Source of the DNA: Nymphaea colorata
Taxonomy: Eukaryota; Streptophyta; Magnoliopsida; Nymphaeales; Nymphaeaceae
Reading direction: 5' to 3'
Assembly (NCBI RefSeq): GCF_008831285.2
Contig: NC_045141.1
Coordinates: 1,486,001-1,550,000, forward strand
Length of the DNA stretch: 64,000 nt
Each line of letters starts with the position of its first letter. Position 1 is the first letter of the stretch. The notes beneath the pieces were generated by a model. It was not told the origin of the DNA, ran no database searches, and was given only the letters and a program-made list of their open reading frames with translations. Positions 53,691-64,000 of this stretch are shown here, one piece after another. A program made the translations under genes and the position numbers.

Positions 53691-54900
53691 GGTAGTCGGT
53701 GCTCGACTAATTTTCTATCGAGTCTTGACATGTCTTCATAAGTCCATGCAAGGGCTTCTTGATATTTTTTGGGGAAATCTATCAACTCTTTTTTTTCTTT
53801 TGTTGAAAGACTTGTTTCGATTTGCAAAATCTTTGGATTCTCTTCTGTGCCAATGTTAATTTCTTCAATCAGATCATTAATCAAAGGTGACGATTGATCT
53901 TGCTTTCTTATTTGGATGAACTCTGGACATTCTGCCTCGGTGAGTTTTGGATTTACCTCCTTAAAGGCTTTTAATGTTTGATTCTCAGGTGCCATTCTAA
54001 AGATTATAAAGAGGTTAGATGAAATTTGAAGCATTTTATATGAAAATAAATTGCATATGTTATTACATATTTGAAGGTATTATAAAATGAAGACACTTGG
54101 TCTACTGGAGTACAATGATGACAAAATGACAAAACGATAACTAGATGACAAAATGATAGCAGATTTATTGATTCAGATTGATGGTGAATGTCCGCCTATG
54201 GTGTTGCTCTTGACAAAAGGTACTGGCTTGAATTCTTCCTCGGCATCCACTTTTTCTTAACTTTGGCATCCCAGGGCCCGGGTACCTTGCTGTCCTAACA
54301 AGATAATTGGCTCCAAGATTCCATTTTCATGTTTGCCAAGGCTAGTGAATGGCTGGTTGCTATGGCGTATGAGTAAATCCAATCCTTTCTCATTCTGGCA
54401 GAAATTTTTGAATAATGGATGGCTTTTGTAACTTGTTTCAGGCTTGGTATCTTTTTCCACCCATATTTGTTTTTTTGGCTTCTGAATAGCTTGAGACTTT
54501 TGAGATATTTTCTTCTTTGCAAACTTGAATACTAGGTACCTCGATTGTTTATGTTGGTACCAGAATAATTGGATGTGCAAGACGATTCTGTTTGTCTTCT
54601 GCATAGATGGTTATAGTATTTCTATTGTGAGTCCGCTTGACGCACTGATGTAGAGTGAAAGGAACCGCATTGGTAGCATGGATCCATAGTCTGCCAAGCA
54701 ATTGGTTGAATGAGGGTTCTATATCCACCACATGAAATAAAACCCGATGATACGTCCCGGAGATATTCAGATCCAGACATATACATCCTAGACAAGGTTG
54801 TCTTGCTCCATCATATCCATGGATGAAAATTGATGATGGGGTATAGTTGACCTACCTTATGCTTAATGTACAAGCTGTCTATTATGGACAAATATTCAGG
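53687..54900 (-). pseudogene. Gypsy protease and linker remnant
   Basis: DGGESLNICP at the end of the gag frame marks the protease start (catalytic DG-S replaced by DGGES). VDIEPSFNQLLGRLWIHATN and AVPFTLHQ at 54549-54731 are the protease C-terminal 'YNxLLGRPWIHxxxAVPSTLHQ' motif. Downstream KKYQEALAWTYEDMSRLDRK leads into RT. Confidence 0.8.
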
Positions 54901-56700
54901 CTTTCTCCTCCATCGATCAAAACATGAGAGACTCTGGTGCCCCTTGTTTCTACCACTATGTGTAAGGCATCATTATGCGATGTGCCCCCACTTGGTAGAT
55001 CTTTATCAAAGAATGTGATCAGACCATTTTCGTATAGTCCAAAAGCCCATTCATTTTTTTGGTTAGCACTAAATCCTTCTTTCTTGACTTGAGGTAGGGG
55101 GGTTAATTCCTTGAAAATGGAATCCAAAGGTTCAGGATCCCATATTTGTGACTTTTGATCAATCTCTATCCAACTGTCTTGTTTGTCCAGTCCAGTTTGT
55201 TCATTGATGGATCTTTTATCATGTTTGGAAAGTAACCCAAAGAAATCCAGGGTTGCTTTATCCCTTTTGTTTGCCATGATGACTTGATGATTTGTTGTAA
55301 ACCTGACCATTGCATCCATTCCTTTCCCATGTTTAGGAAAATGGTTTTTGAGGATGTCTGGTTGTTCACTGTCCTCCTTGATGATTTCTTTGTTGAACGC
55401 ATCTTGTACAATATTTTTGAGTATAAGACAATCTTCTGTATCGTGTCCTGGAGCATGATGAAATTTACAGAATTGTTCTATGTTTTTTCCCATCATTGGT
55501 GGGGGGTTGGAAACTTTGGGGAGAAACTGAGTGTCTCTTTCAATCAACATGTGCATGACTTCTCCATAACTCTGTTGTAATAGGGTGAATTTTTTGTTGT
55601 ATCCCCATCCATGATGTTTGTTTTTAATGCCGCTGCTACTGCTGCTAGCTTTGTCCATTACCCCTTTATTCTTGGGATATTCTGATCTTTCTTTCTTGAA
55701 GGTGGTGGCATTGGTTATGATGCTGGCCAGAGCATTTTGACTATTGTTGTTCTTCTTTGTATCTTCCCTAACTTTTACTGAAATGACGACATCAAAGGCT
55801 CCATTTTCAATTTCTGCTTCGATGCATTCTGGTCTTTCAGTAAGATCAATGAAAGATTTGATTGGAGCATTAGAAATGAGGCTCCTCAGTGGTTGTCTCA
55901 AATTATTGACGATCAATCCAAATGCATGGGATTGAGAGATTGGGTCCCTCATCTTGTTGCAAGAAGACCTCTATCTTCGAATAAAGTCCCTAACCTTCTC
56001 ACTTGGCCTTTGTTTTAGATAACACAGTGTGGGGATCGTTGGTGCAGTTTTGACATTCTGGATGAACCTTTCAATGAAAAAGTTGATTAGTTTGTCAAAA
56101 TTTTTCAATTCAACTGGATTGATGTGCTCCCGATAGCACTGTGCTGAAATTCCTTCCATGCTCCTTGGGAAGCATCAGAAGAGAGCTAAGCAAAGAACAT
56201 GGCCAAATGTGCCTTTGAGTCTTCATGGCCATCAACTTTGATAAAATTTTTAGGTAAGTTTTTTATGTGTTTGTCATTCCCAAAACTTTCATAGAAATAT
56301 TCACAGATGAAATTCCTTTTGTTACTGAACTTCTTTTTAACTTTCTGAATTTTTGTTTTCCAAGATTTCCCCTATTCTTTTTCTTGGGAGTCTTTGGTTC
56401 TTCCTCACTATTAGATTCTATGGTAGTGTCTTCAAAAGAATCGGAACTACTCAATGAATATTTCTTTGTCTTTTTCCCTTTCTTTTGGCCCTATCTACCT
56501 AGGCTTGTTCTTCCTTGAACATAATCATGTATGTCTGAAATTTTCTGTATTCTTCATATTCCAAATCATTGGCTTCCATCCTGAGAGATGTTTCGAAGGA
56601 AGATTCTTCTCCCTTGTCTCCCAAAAGGGTTTGTTCTAGTTCCATCTTAATCATCTTCCTTTGTTGGCTTCTGGTCTCCACCATAAAGCGGATGTTCACC
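54882..56700 (-). pseudogene. Gypsy gag remnant
   Basis: Starts MVETRSQQRKMIKMELEQ near 56690, has breaks, then YREHINPVELKNFDKLINFF and PTLCYLKQRPSEKVRDFIRR. The 356-codon frame 54882-55952 carries SQSHAFGLIVNNLRQPLRSL, ECIEAEIENG and the CCHC-like knuckle CKFHHAPGHDTEDC. A stop separates 55971 from 55952. Confidence 0.87.
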
Positions 56701-57119
56701 TTATAAGAAGAAAAATTGAAAATGTCAGAATTTGAATTGATGAGAGATAATTTGTACAAACGACAAAATGACAAATTTTGATTGCATATTGAAGAAAAGA
56801 AAAGATTGACAAGACTTGACAAAGTTCAACACAATTTAACAAAACTTAGCTTGATTAACCATAATGAACTTGACATGATGACCTATGATAGAAGGATAGA
56901 TGGGAGGACTTCATCCCACCATTTTACATATTTAGAACTCATTCCTGTACCAAAGACAAGATACAAGTGAGCAAATGATTCCCAACATTGTTGGCAATAT
57001 GTGTATATTCCAGACCACTCTTTAGTATCTAGTTCACACTCTATGATGGCTTCTTCTGACTCAATTGAATATGCTTTCCTTTGACGCAGTGAGAATTGTC
57101 TGAGGCAATGCTATGGATG

Positions 57120-58200
57120 TTATTCAACTATGAAGAATGGTCCCAATAGAAGACTTCCTTTGATTGGGTTGTAGGTCTATCTTGACTTGACGACTTCTTG
57201 ATCAAAGAAATCCCAAATAATGGTGGAGTTATCCACTTCCTCAATTTTCCTACAGTAATGTTCCATACTAGATAACTGGCCGTCGGTGTTATGAAAATAG
57301 CATGATTATGGCCCCACGTTTTTGTAGAACCATGCTTATAATACGAAGACACTTCCTTCTATTGAATTTATGTCCCCAATTGAGAATTTGGTCAGCCCTC
57401 GGTAAAGGAATGCCAAGGCTGCCATTGCTATGGATATGTGGCAGCATTTGACATACCCCCATTTTCTGAAGAGGCGACCTGTGCGAAAATCCATTACGCA
57501 TTTCTCATTGTTGAAGAAGATGAGACCCACGATACAAGTCACCATGGAGTTTTGTATTTGTCTGCAACACTTCGAGATAGTAAAGCAGAGTTGACATATT
57601 GAGAATATGTTTCACCAAGTTCTTGTAGTTGAAGATATTGATGTCCATCTTTCTCTAGAAAGGGCCAACTTCGTTTTCCTGTGAATTTACAAATCATTTC
57701 TGGAGTTTTGACTTGACCTTGATTCACAAGGAACTGGTATTCAATTGGTCCTCTTGGGTCACATTTTGGCTCTGGCAAACCTATAATGCTTGAAAACTCA
57801 TCTAGAGTGATTGTCATTTCACCTCAGGAGAACCAAAATGTATTGGTCATTGGGTTCCATCTCTCAGCAATATCGTGGATTAAACTACAGTTGATAGGTT
57901 GCATGGCAAGACCGATTGCTTCTTCGAAACCGTAATCTTTTAAGTGGTCCGAGAACATACACCGAAAAGTTGGGTACCATGAAAGATACCACTGAGGTAG
58001 GTAGACTCCACTTGGGATGATGCAAAGTCCAGATCGACCTCGACACGACCCGAATAGGATGTGGTCATATGAGAAAATACTTTCTGAGTCCATCTGAACA
58101 AGAGAAAGTATTAGACGTTGACATGAATTGACCCAATAGAGACTCGAGAAGAGTTTTGACATTGGGTTTGGACATGAACTTGGAGACAAGGTAAAGGGCT
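57120..58200 (-). pseudogene. Plant mobile domain (PMD, MAIL1/MAIN-like) frame upstream of gag
   Basis: Minus strand: HDIAERWNPMTNTFWFS, TGA, GEMTITLDEFSSIIGLP, then AALAFLYRGLTKFSIGD and LQAWFYKNVGP in a shifted frame. These follow the PMD consensus 'lveRWrpeTnTFHlpfGEmTiTLeDvaxLlGLP', 'AaLAyLYReL', 'LLqxWxwer'. At least one stop and two shifts make it non-functional. Same strand as gag and ~430 bp upstream of it. Confidence 0.8.
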
Positions 58201-58990
58201 TGGTGCACTCTACTACACTTCAAGCATTCCCTTCATGCTGATTTTGTCAACATGCGGGTAATCTCAAAGAACGATGGAGCAGAATAATTATGTCAAGGAT
58301 GCCAAAACAATGACTTTCAATTTTTTTTGTTTTGTATAAGTTGTGGATATTATTGTGATTTTGTAAACATTGTGTATGACTGAACATGATAATATATGGA
58401 TGTTTAATAATAAAATTTTAATTTGTTTAAGTGTTTTTTTTCTCTATTTAATTTTATCTTATTTACTCAATACTTGATATGTCAATTATTACTTCCCTCT
58501 TTCTGTTTATTGTATACTTTTATGTTTTGTAGGATTGATTAGTGTCAATTACCTCAATACTTGATATGTCCATTATTGTTAATTATTTTTTGTGTATTTT
58601 AATGTATTAGGAATAATTGTACGATTTGTTTTTTGAAAAAAAAAGTTTCTTTCATAACACGGTGGGCGTGTTACTAAAGTTCAAGCTGCATGTTACGCAA
58701 CACTTGTTGGGAGACATGACATGACCTTTTGTAACATGTGTAACATGGACCCAAACCATCAGTAACGTCGTATTGCATACCATGTCATCAAGTCATTTAC
58801 AACTATTGGTTTCGTAGTTAAGCAATTGCGGATGAAACAAGTGTTTCACTCCTGCCACAGTAAAAATGGCACGTCCCAAAGGTGATGAAGACGTCATCAC
58901 CAGAGTGGCCAAATTGCCAAAATGAGTGCAATTCAGAGCACCCGAACAAACGATAAACAATTACTTAATGTTTTTAAAACCTCTTTTCTT
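58201..58990. other. Intergenic
   Basis: AT-rich. A CGTAT/TAACATG-rich stretch lies at 58650-58790. No gene. Confidence 0.4.
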
Positions 58991-59848
58991 CGTTTGATTT
59001 ATGGCACTATTGTTTGGGTCATCATTCCCATTCATGGATGACATCTAAACTCCACGATGCTGGAATTATTTCGGTTGTGGGAAAACATGTTCTTCGATTT
59101 TGTTCTGCTTGACTCTTTTATAGTCTGATAAGTTTCTAGTTCTCCTCTTGAGCTTTTACATGCAGATTTATGGGGTCCTTCGCCATGCTTGTCACTGAAT
59201 GGATATGCTTATTATCTACTTATGGTCATCATTATTCCCAGCTTGCATGATTAATATTTCCTTTAGTCAAGAAATCATACACCTTTGCTTGCTCCCAGAC
59301 TTCAAAATATTGTGTAAAATAAGCTTGGTCACAAAATTAAAATCCTTCACAGTGGGGGAGAGTTTCTAAGCAAGGAATTTTCAGCCTATCTTGTCTCCAA
59401 GGAGAGTGAGTTGTGTGCACTCGGTGCACGCATGACATATATGCCGAAAGAAAAAGGATAAGAATGGGGTCTTTTGGAAATTATTTAAAAAGAAATGCTC
59501 TGTTTAGTCTTTTAATTTTTTTCAGTTTTTCTTTTTGCCCCTACAAAAACTCATATTTTTTGTATTAACCAGGGCCATTTTGGTTATTAAGCATGCTGGT
59601 GCATATAATCAGCTTGGAACTCCAAGGGCATCACTTGCATGTCGTGATACATCCCAACAGAATGGGATACCTTGTTGGAATGCAGCTCATATGATATTCC
59701 ACGCGAGTTTACCATCATGTTCTTTGCTTCATGCCTAGAAGCTATTCATATCATAAATTGTCTCCATCGGAGAATCTCAAATATAAAACTCCTTATGAGA
59801 AATTTCTTGCAAAGGTGGATCAGTATGACTATCTAAGGGTATCCATCT
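58991..59848 (+). pseudogene. Copia-5 integrase fragment
   Basis: In shifting frames: LGHHSHSWMTSKLHDAGIIS, FCSA, LELLHADLWGPSPCLSLNGY, GHKIKILHSGGEFLSKEFSA, DTSQQNGIP, LKYKTPYEKFLAKVDQYDYL-RV. Homology stops where the family continues FGCxCY, at the edge of repeat copy B. Confidence 0.85.
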
Positions 59849-61990
59849 CCTAAACACATTGCCACAACCCACTGGCCTCTCATCTCTTATTCTTTCTTAT
59901 TTATTATTATGAAAGCACATTCACAAAAATGATATGCTAGCTCATGAGGTTGGTTCACTTCGCGAGTGCACTCATACCTCCAATTGCCTCCACATGTAGT
60001 TAACATTCTTAGCTAGCCATCATAACATTATGGGTACAACTACCTTTCAATTTCATTGATTTGCATTCATGCCCACGATAATGTATGTGCAACATATCAC
60101 AACATTCACATTAGTCACACACATCAATCACATCTTTCAAAACTTAGCCAAACCACAGAGAGTAGTCTCGGTCCGTGATTGGCTCGTAGTTGTCCTAAGA
60201 AATTATCATTCTATGATGCTTTCTAATGCACAATTGGGGTCAAGGAGATACTCGACTCGATACCTCACCTCATCTGTCTTAAGCAGTTATCATTTCTAAC
60301 ATGCACATGCAATTATGCAGTAATTTTTAAAACAAAACTTACCTCATAACAATCCAATCACATGCATACATTCACTCAATCACAACATAGTCATAGGATC
60401 CAATGATCCTGAAAACACACATTCAAAGGTTGGCCCCAGGCAGGGATTTGCCTAGAATGTCATCATACCTGTCGCACATCGCCAAAATACCCAAAATGCC
60501 TCGAGCTTCAAGTCTTGTTGCTCAAGGTCTACTCAACGTGCCCGGTGTACCAGCAAACATAAGTAAGTAATAAGTTCTCTACTCACTTCGCTTTACATTA
60601 TATACATGTATGAAATATAATTACTGAGGCAAAGGTCATCGCCTCAAGAGGGTGTCAGCGGGTAGTATTGACCCAAAGCCCTCCAATAGGTCTCTTCCCA
60701 ACTCTTTGAGGTTGTCACCAAACGATTTAAGCTCCGCGCTTTCAATTTGAATCAATCACTAATACGTTTCTCCCTTGCTTCCTTAGTTGAGGCGTCTTTC
60801 TAACATACATACTCTTTCCCAACAAACAGCGTGCATGCACATGAACAAAAGAATACTTCATGTGTTCGCTAAAACGGTTCTAAACCTTTTCCACATCATC
60901 ACAATCTCGACTATGATTCCTAATTGCTTCGAATATTAACTCATTATGCTAAAAAGATCATTGTAGACATGGATCATCGCTCCTCCAAAATAGTCTTAGA
61001 CTTTCTCCAAAATAGCAACGTCGCTAATATGCATTCTAAATCTTCCAATCTTAAGTCTAGCATGCCCAATCAATAATTATACATGCGCTAACATAAAATA
61101 TTAAACAATTTAGGCTCGATTAGGCCTCGCACACCTCAATCTTAGAGTCCAAATTGTCGTAGTATTCTCGGCAGCCACCTCAAGTGTTTGACTAAGTGCC
61201 AACACCAATGATTGCTCGTTGTCGTCGCCATCAACACCTTCAATTCACTGTTATAAAGGGAAAAACATGCCCCCAAGCTGCAATCCAATCCCACAGCCAC
61301 AAAAGAGTGAAAATCAACGAAAAGAAAGTTTAAGAGAGGGGTTTGTCATTAGAAGGAGGCAGTCAGCTGTGAATTAGGTGGTGATTTGGTTGAGGGAGAC
61401 ATACTCACGACATAAAGACCGCAATGGGGAGAGAGAGTGGAGGAGACAAAAGAGACAGGGAGAGAGAGCTCGAGCAGAGAGAGAGAGCATGGGCAGAGAG
61501 AGATGTGAGAGTGAGAAGGGGGCTGCTAGTGGGAGATGCAGCACACAGGGGAGTGGGAGCTTGAGGAAGAGAGGGAGTGCAGACCGAGAGGGAAGGGCAG
61601 TGAGAGAATGCAGACCGAGAGGGGAGACGGACAAAGAGTGCCGAGGGAGAGAGGCCAGAAGACTCGGGTCAGGGGAAAAAGTGACAGAAACAGCGAGAGA
61701 GGGAGGAGGAAAAGAAAGAAGAGAGAAGAAGTAAGAGGCAAAGAGAGGTCAAGAGGGCTCACTTGTGCACCGCTACCACCGCCGCCCTTCACCTCTGTCG
61801 CAGCTGCCACTCCTTCCGCCTTCTTCTTCTCTGCATTTTGTGCAACCCAGTGTGACGAGAGAGTGAAGAAGAGGGTGACGCTAAGGCAGACGAGGAAGAA
61901 GAGACGAAGAGAAAGAGAGAGCCGGTGTTGGGCTCCTCTTCACACCTGGAATTCGGGTCTGGTTCTGGACCCGCTCCAACCCAACCTGAA
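59849..61990. repeat. 2-kb dispersed repeat, copy B
   Basis: Colinear with copy A at 31500-33400; its purine tract is 61410-61760, followed by a GC-rich stretch and GGGTCTGGTTCTGGACCCG (61954-61972). It replaces the middle of Copia-5: the left flank ends in integrase, the right flank starts in RT, so about 1 kb of Copia is gone. Confidence 0.8.
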
Positions 61991-62681
61991 ATAACATAAA
62001 GCATTATACGACCTTTTGGTTTTGAAGGTCCTGCGTGACCTAAACATGTATTCAGGCTCCATGGGCATGTTTTGACAATTTGATCTCTTAATAACACATG
62101 GTTTCTTTGAATGTAAGTCTGGCTTGTCATTGTTCATTAGAAAGTCACACTCTTATTTTGTTTACATCTTGATTTATGTTGACAACATTATATTGATGAG
62201 CAATTCATCTCAAGAAATTCATGAAACAATTGAAGACATTGACCACCAATTCTCTATCAAAGATTTAGGGGCCCGCATTATTTTATTGGCATTGAAATAA
62301 ATATGCTTATACTATCTCAGAGGAAGTATATCTTTGATTTTTTATCCATGGGACACATGACAAGTATCAAACCTATGGTTACTCCTATGTCCCCTAATAC
62401 CTCTTTCATAAGCTAAGAACGATCAATAGATGTCACTATGTTTAGAAGCCTTGTTGAAGCATTACAGTACATCACGTTAACTTAGCCTCACAATATCTAT
62501 GTTGTAAATAAAGTATCGTTGTTTATGCATGAACTGAAAAACACTCCTTGGGTTTCATGTTAAGTGAATTCTTTGATAACTGCAAGGAACCATATCTTTC
62601 GGCCTCATAATTCATAAGGTTATATTATGGACACTTAAAGTCTACTCTAATACTAACTGGGCAGGGCGCCCAAGACAGGTG
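61991..62681 (+). pseudogene. Copia-5 reverse transcriptase and RNase H fragment
   Basis: HKALYDL, VFRLHGHVLTI, ECKSGLSLFIRKSHSYF, LIYVDNIILMSNSSQEIHET, DHQFSIKDLG, SQRKYIFDFLSMGHMTSIKP, then RNase H YSNTNWAGRPRQ, where it is cut by the CACTA terminus. YVDN replaces the catalytic YVDD. Confidence 0.87.
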
Positions 62682-64000
62682 CACTACATGAAAGGACTCT
62701 TTACCGGTGATCGGTTTCACCGATATACGCACCGGTGTAGGTCCCTGCTACCATCACCGCTATAGACACCATTAGCAAAGGCTATACCGGCTATTTTGAT
62801 ATCACCTGTGTAGATAGATGGCGATGAAGTTAAGATTAATACGTCGTGAAAATTTTAATCGGTATTAGATTATAGCGGTTATTCTTTGCACCGTTAGGTC
62901 ACTGGTATTGCCTGATTACTGGTAAATATACAGCGATGAATTTATCACCACTATTGGTCTTATTTAAAAGAATAAATTTCAATTAATCTTAATTTTTGCA
63001 ACTTTTTTTACTTAAACCCTCTGCACATCTAAAAATAATAGATTTATGCTTCCATCAGTGCAGCAGAAAAGTAGAATCATTCTCAAAATTTTAAGCAGCA
63101 TCATCTGATAAACATATGTTTTATTACTCAAGAATAAACTGTTTGTAAAGGAATACACAGAGTTCACAATAAATAATAATAAGTGAATACAAGCTATGAA
63201 CATGATGCATTACCAGACAGTTCAGTTCACGAAATGAATACAATAAGTCCAATTCACAAAAATGTACACGAAGGAACCAAAAAGATGTCATGGCATATTT
63301 TACCTTATTTCCCCTATCAGTATGTCCTCCACATGTTGTATCAATACAACTTGCCTTAGAAAATCACATGCTCTGCACATGATGCGATCCCACAAGCGGA
63401 GCGCCACAAGCATGAAGCTTTAGATGGATTGAGCCCATCTCAGGAGGCTACAAGTTGTAAACTTCACACTGACCCAAGTGCATAAAATTGAGCTAGCAGA
63501 GATCAGCACCATTTTGGAAATATAAATGGATGGATCCCTAGTCAAAACTTGCATTTAGAGAAGCCAACATGAGAAGGTTCAAGAGAACTGGCAATGAATG
63601 CCATCTCTTAATCATTAGAGGCCGCCAATATGTGCCTCTTCAAACTCTAGAGATGAACTTGATATAATTTACAGATTCTCTAGAGAACATGGAGATCCAC
63701 AAGTCTCTAAATCTTCAACTTCGGAAGTCACTTAATTCTTAAGCTGGAAAAAGAAAGACAGCAGTGAATTCTGAGAAAACAAAAACTAGACAAAGCTTAA
63801 AATGACAAAAACAAGCTCCATTATTTTTCAAAACTCAGGACCTGAATTCTAGACAAAAATCAGCAAGTCCAAATGCGGTCAATCAACTCTAAAAGACAAA
63901 AATTTGACATATAAGGACTTCAATATAGTTGAAACAAGTAATATGACAGTGAAAATTATGCAAAAATTATTAAAAAATAAGGTCCTTGAGTACTCCTACT
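62682..64000. mobile_element. CACTA (En/Spm-like) transposon left end, continues beyond window
   Basis: Terminus CACTACATGAAAGGACTC followed by subterminal repeats of ACCGGTG / TATAGCGGT / GGCGATGA type over ~300 bp, the usual CACTA layout (family TIR CACTACAAGAAA). It interrupts the RNase H of Copia-5; the adjacent 3 bases are GTG. The rest to 64000 shows no recognisable coding sequence. The other end is outside the window. Confidence 0.6.

Larger units (their letters stand above)
52050..58200 (-). mobile_element. Ty3/gypsy element with upstream PMD frame, decayed
   Basis: Minus-strand order from 58200 downwards: plant mobile domain frame, gag, protease, RT, RNase H, then loss of homology near 52.1 kb with no integrase and no recognisable LTRs. 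Domain order is that of Ty3/gypsy; an additional reading frame ahead of gag is known in the Tat/Ogre lineage. Multiple stops. Confidence 0.8.

Overview
The window is nuclear DNA of a flowering plant. The evidence is a split gene for the PP2A scaffolding A subunit that reads like the plant orthologue, plant-type Copia and Ty3/gypsy retrotransposons primed from initiator tRNA-Met, a CACTA end, hAT pieces and AT-rich introns. I cannot name the species. I see no prokaryotic operon, phage, CRISPR array, rRNA or tRNA gene.

One host gene is clearly supported. Nine + strand exons between 2881 and 24626 encode the last ~336 codons (HEAT repeats ~7 to 15) of the PP2A A subunit; the first ~250 codons must lie left of the window. 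Every intron phase closes and the frame is open to a normal C-terminus, so the gene looks functional although three introns are very large. The 3.07-kb intron carries a ~440-bp-armed inverted repeat. The 6.2-kb intron carries Copia-1 (7629-12714, minus strand, identical LTRs, perfect 5-bp target duplication). The 10.4-kb intron, which starts with a non-canonical GC donor, carries an old Copia-2 (16892-23584, plus strand) that is itself interrupted by a 352-bp hAT-like element with an 8-bp target duplication.

From about 25 kb to the end the window is intergenic and made of nested mobile elements. There are tandem repeats and a TTGGATC-type minisatellite (26-30 kb), a Ty3/gypsy gag relic (29.7-30.3 kb), and a ~2-kb repeat family with a long purine tract (31.5-33.4 kb and again 59.85-61.99 kb). 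A fragment resembling a SAGA Tad1/ADA1-type protein lies at 34.5-34.9 kb. Decayed Copia-4 spans 36.1-40.6 kb. Copia-3 (44135-49507, minus strand) has one uninterrupted 1437-codon polyprotein and is the best candidate for an active element. A Myb/SANT-like relic (49.9-50.4 kb) may belong to a PIF/Harbinger element into which Copia-3 jumped. A Ty3/gypsy element on the minus strand (52-58.2 kb) carries a plant mobile domain (PMD) reading frame upstream of gag. A Copia-5 relic (59.0-62.7 kb) has lost its middle to the 2-kb repeat and is cut at its RNase H by a CACTA terminus that runs off the window.

The most unusual observations are the PMD frame in the gypsy element, the long intronic inverted repeat, the GTATCG-array hAT-like element with its exact insertion footprint, the GC-AG intron, a cluster of three perfect palindromes beside the Copia-2 LTR, and the recent but defective Copia-1.
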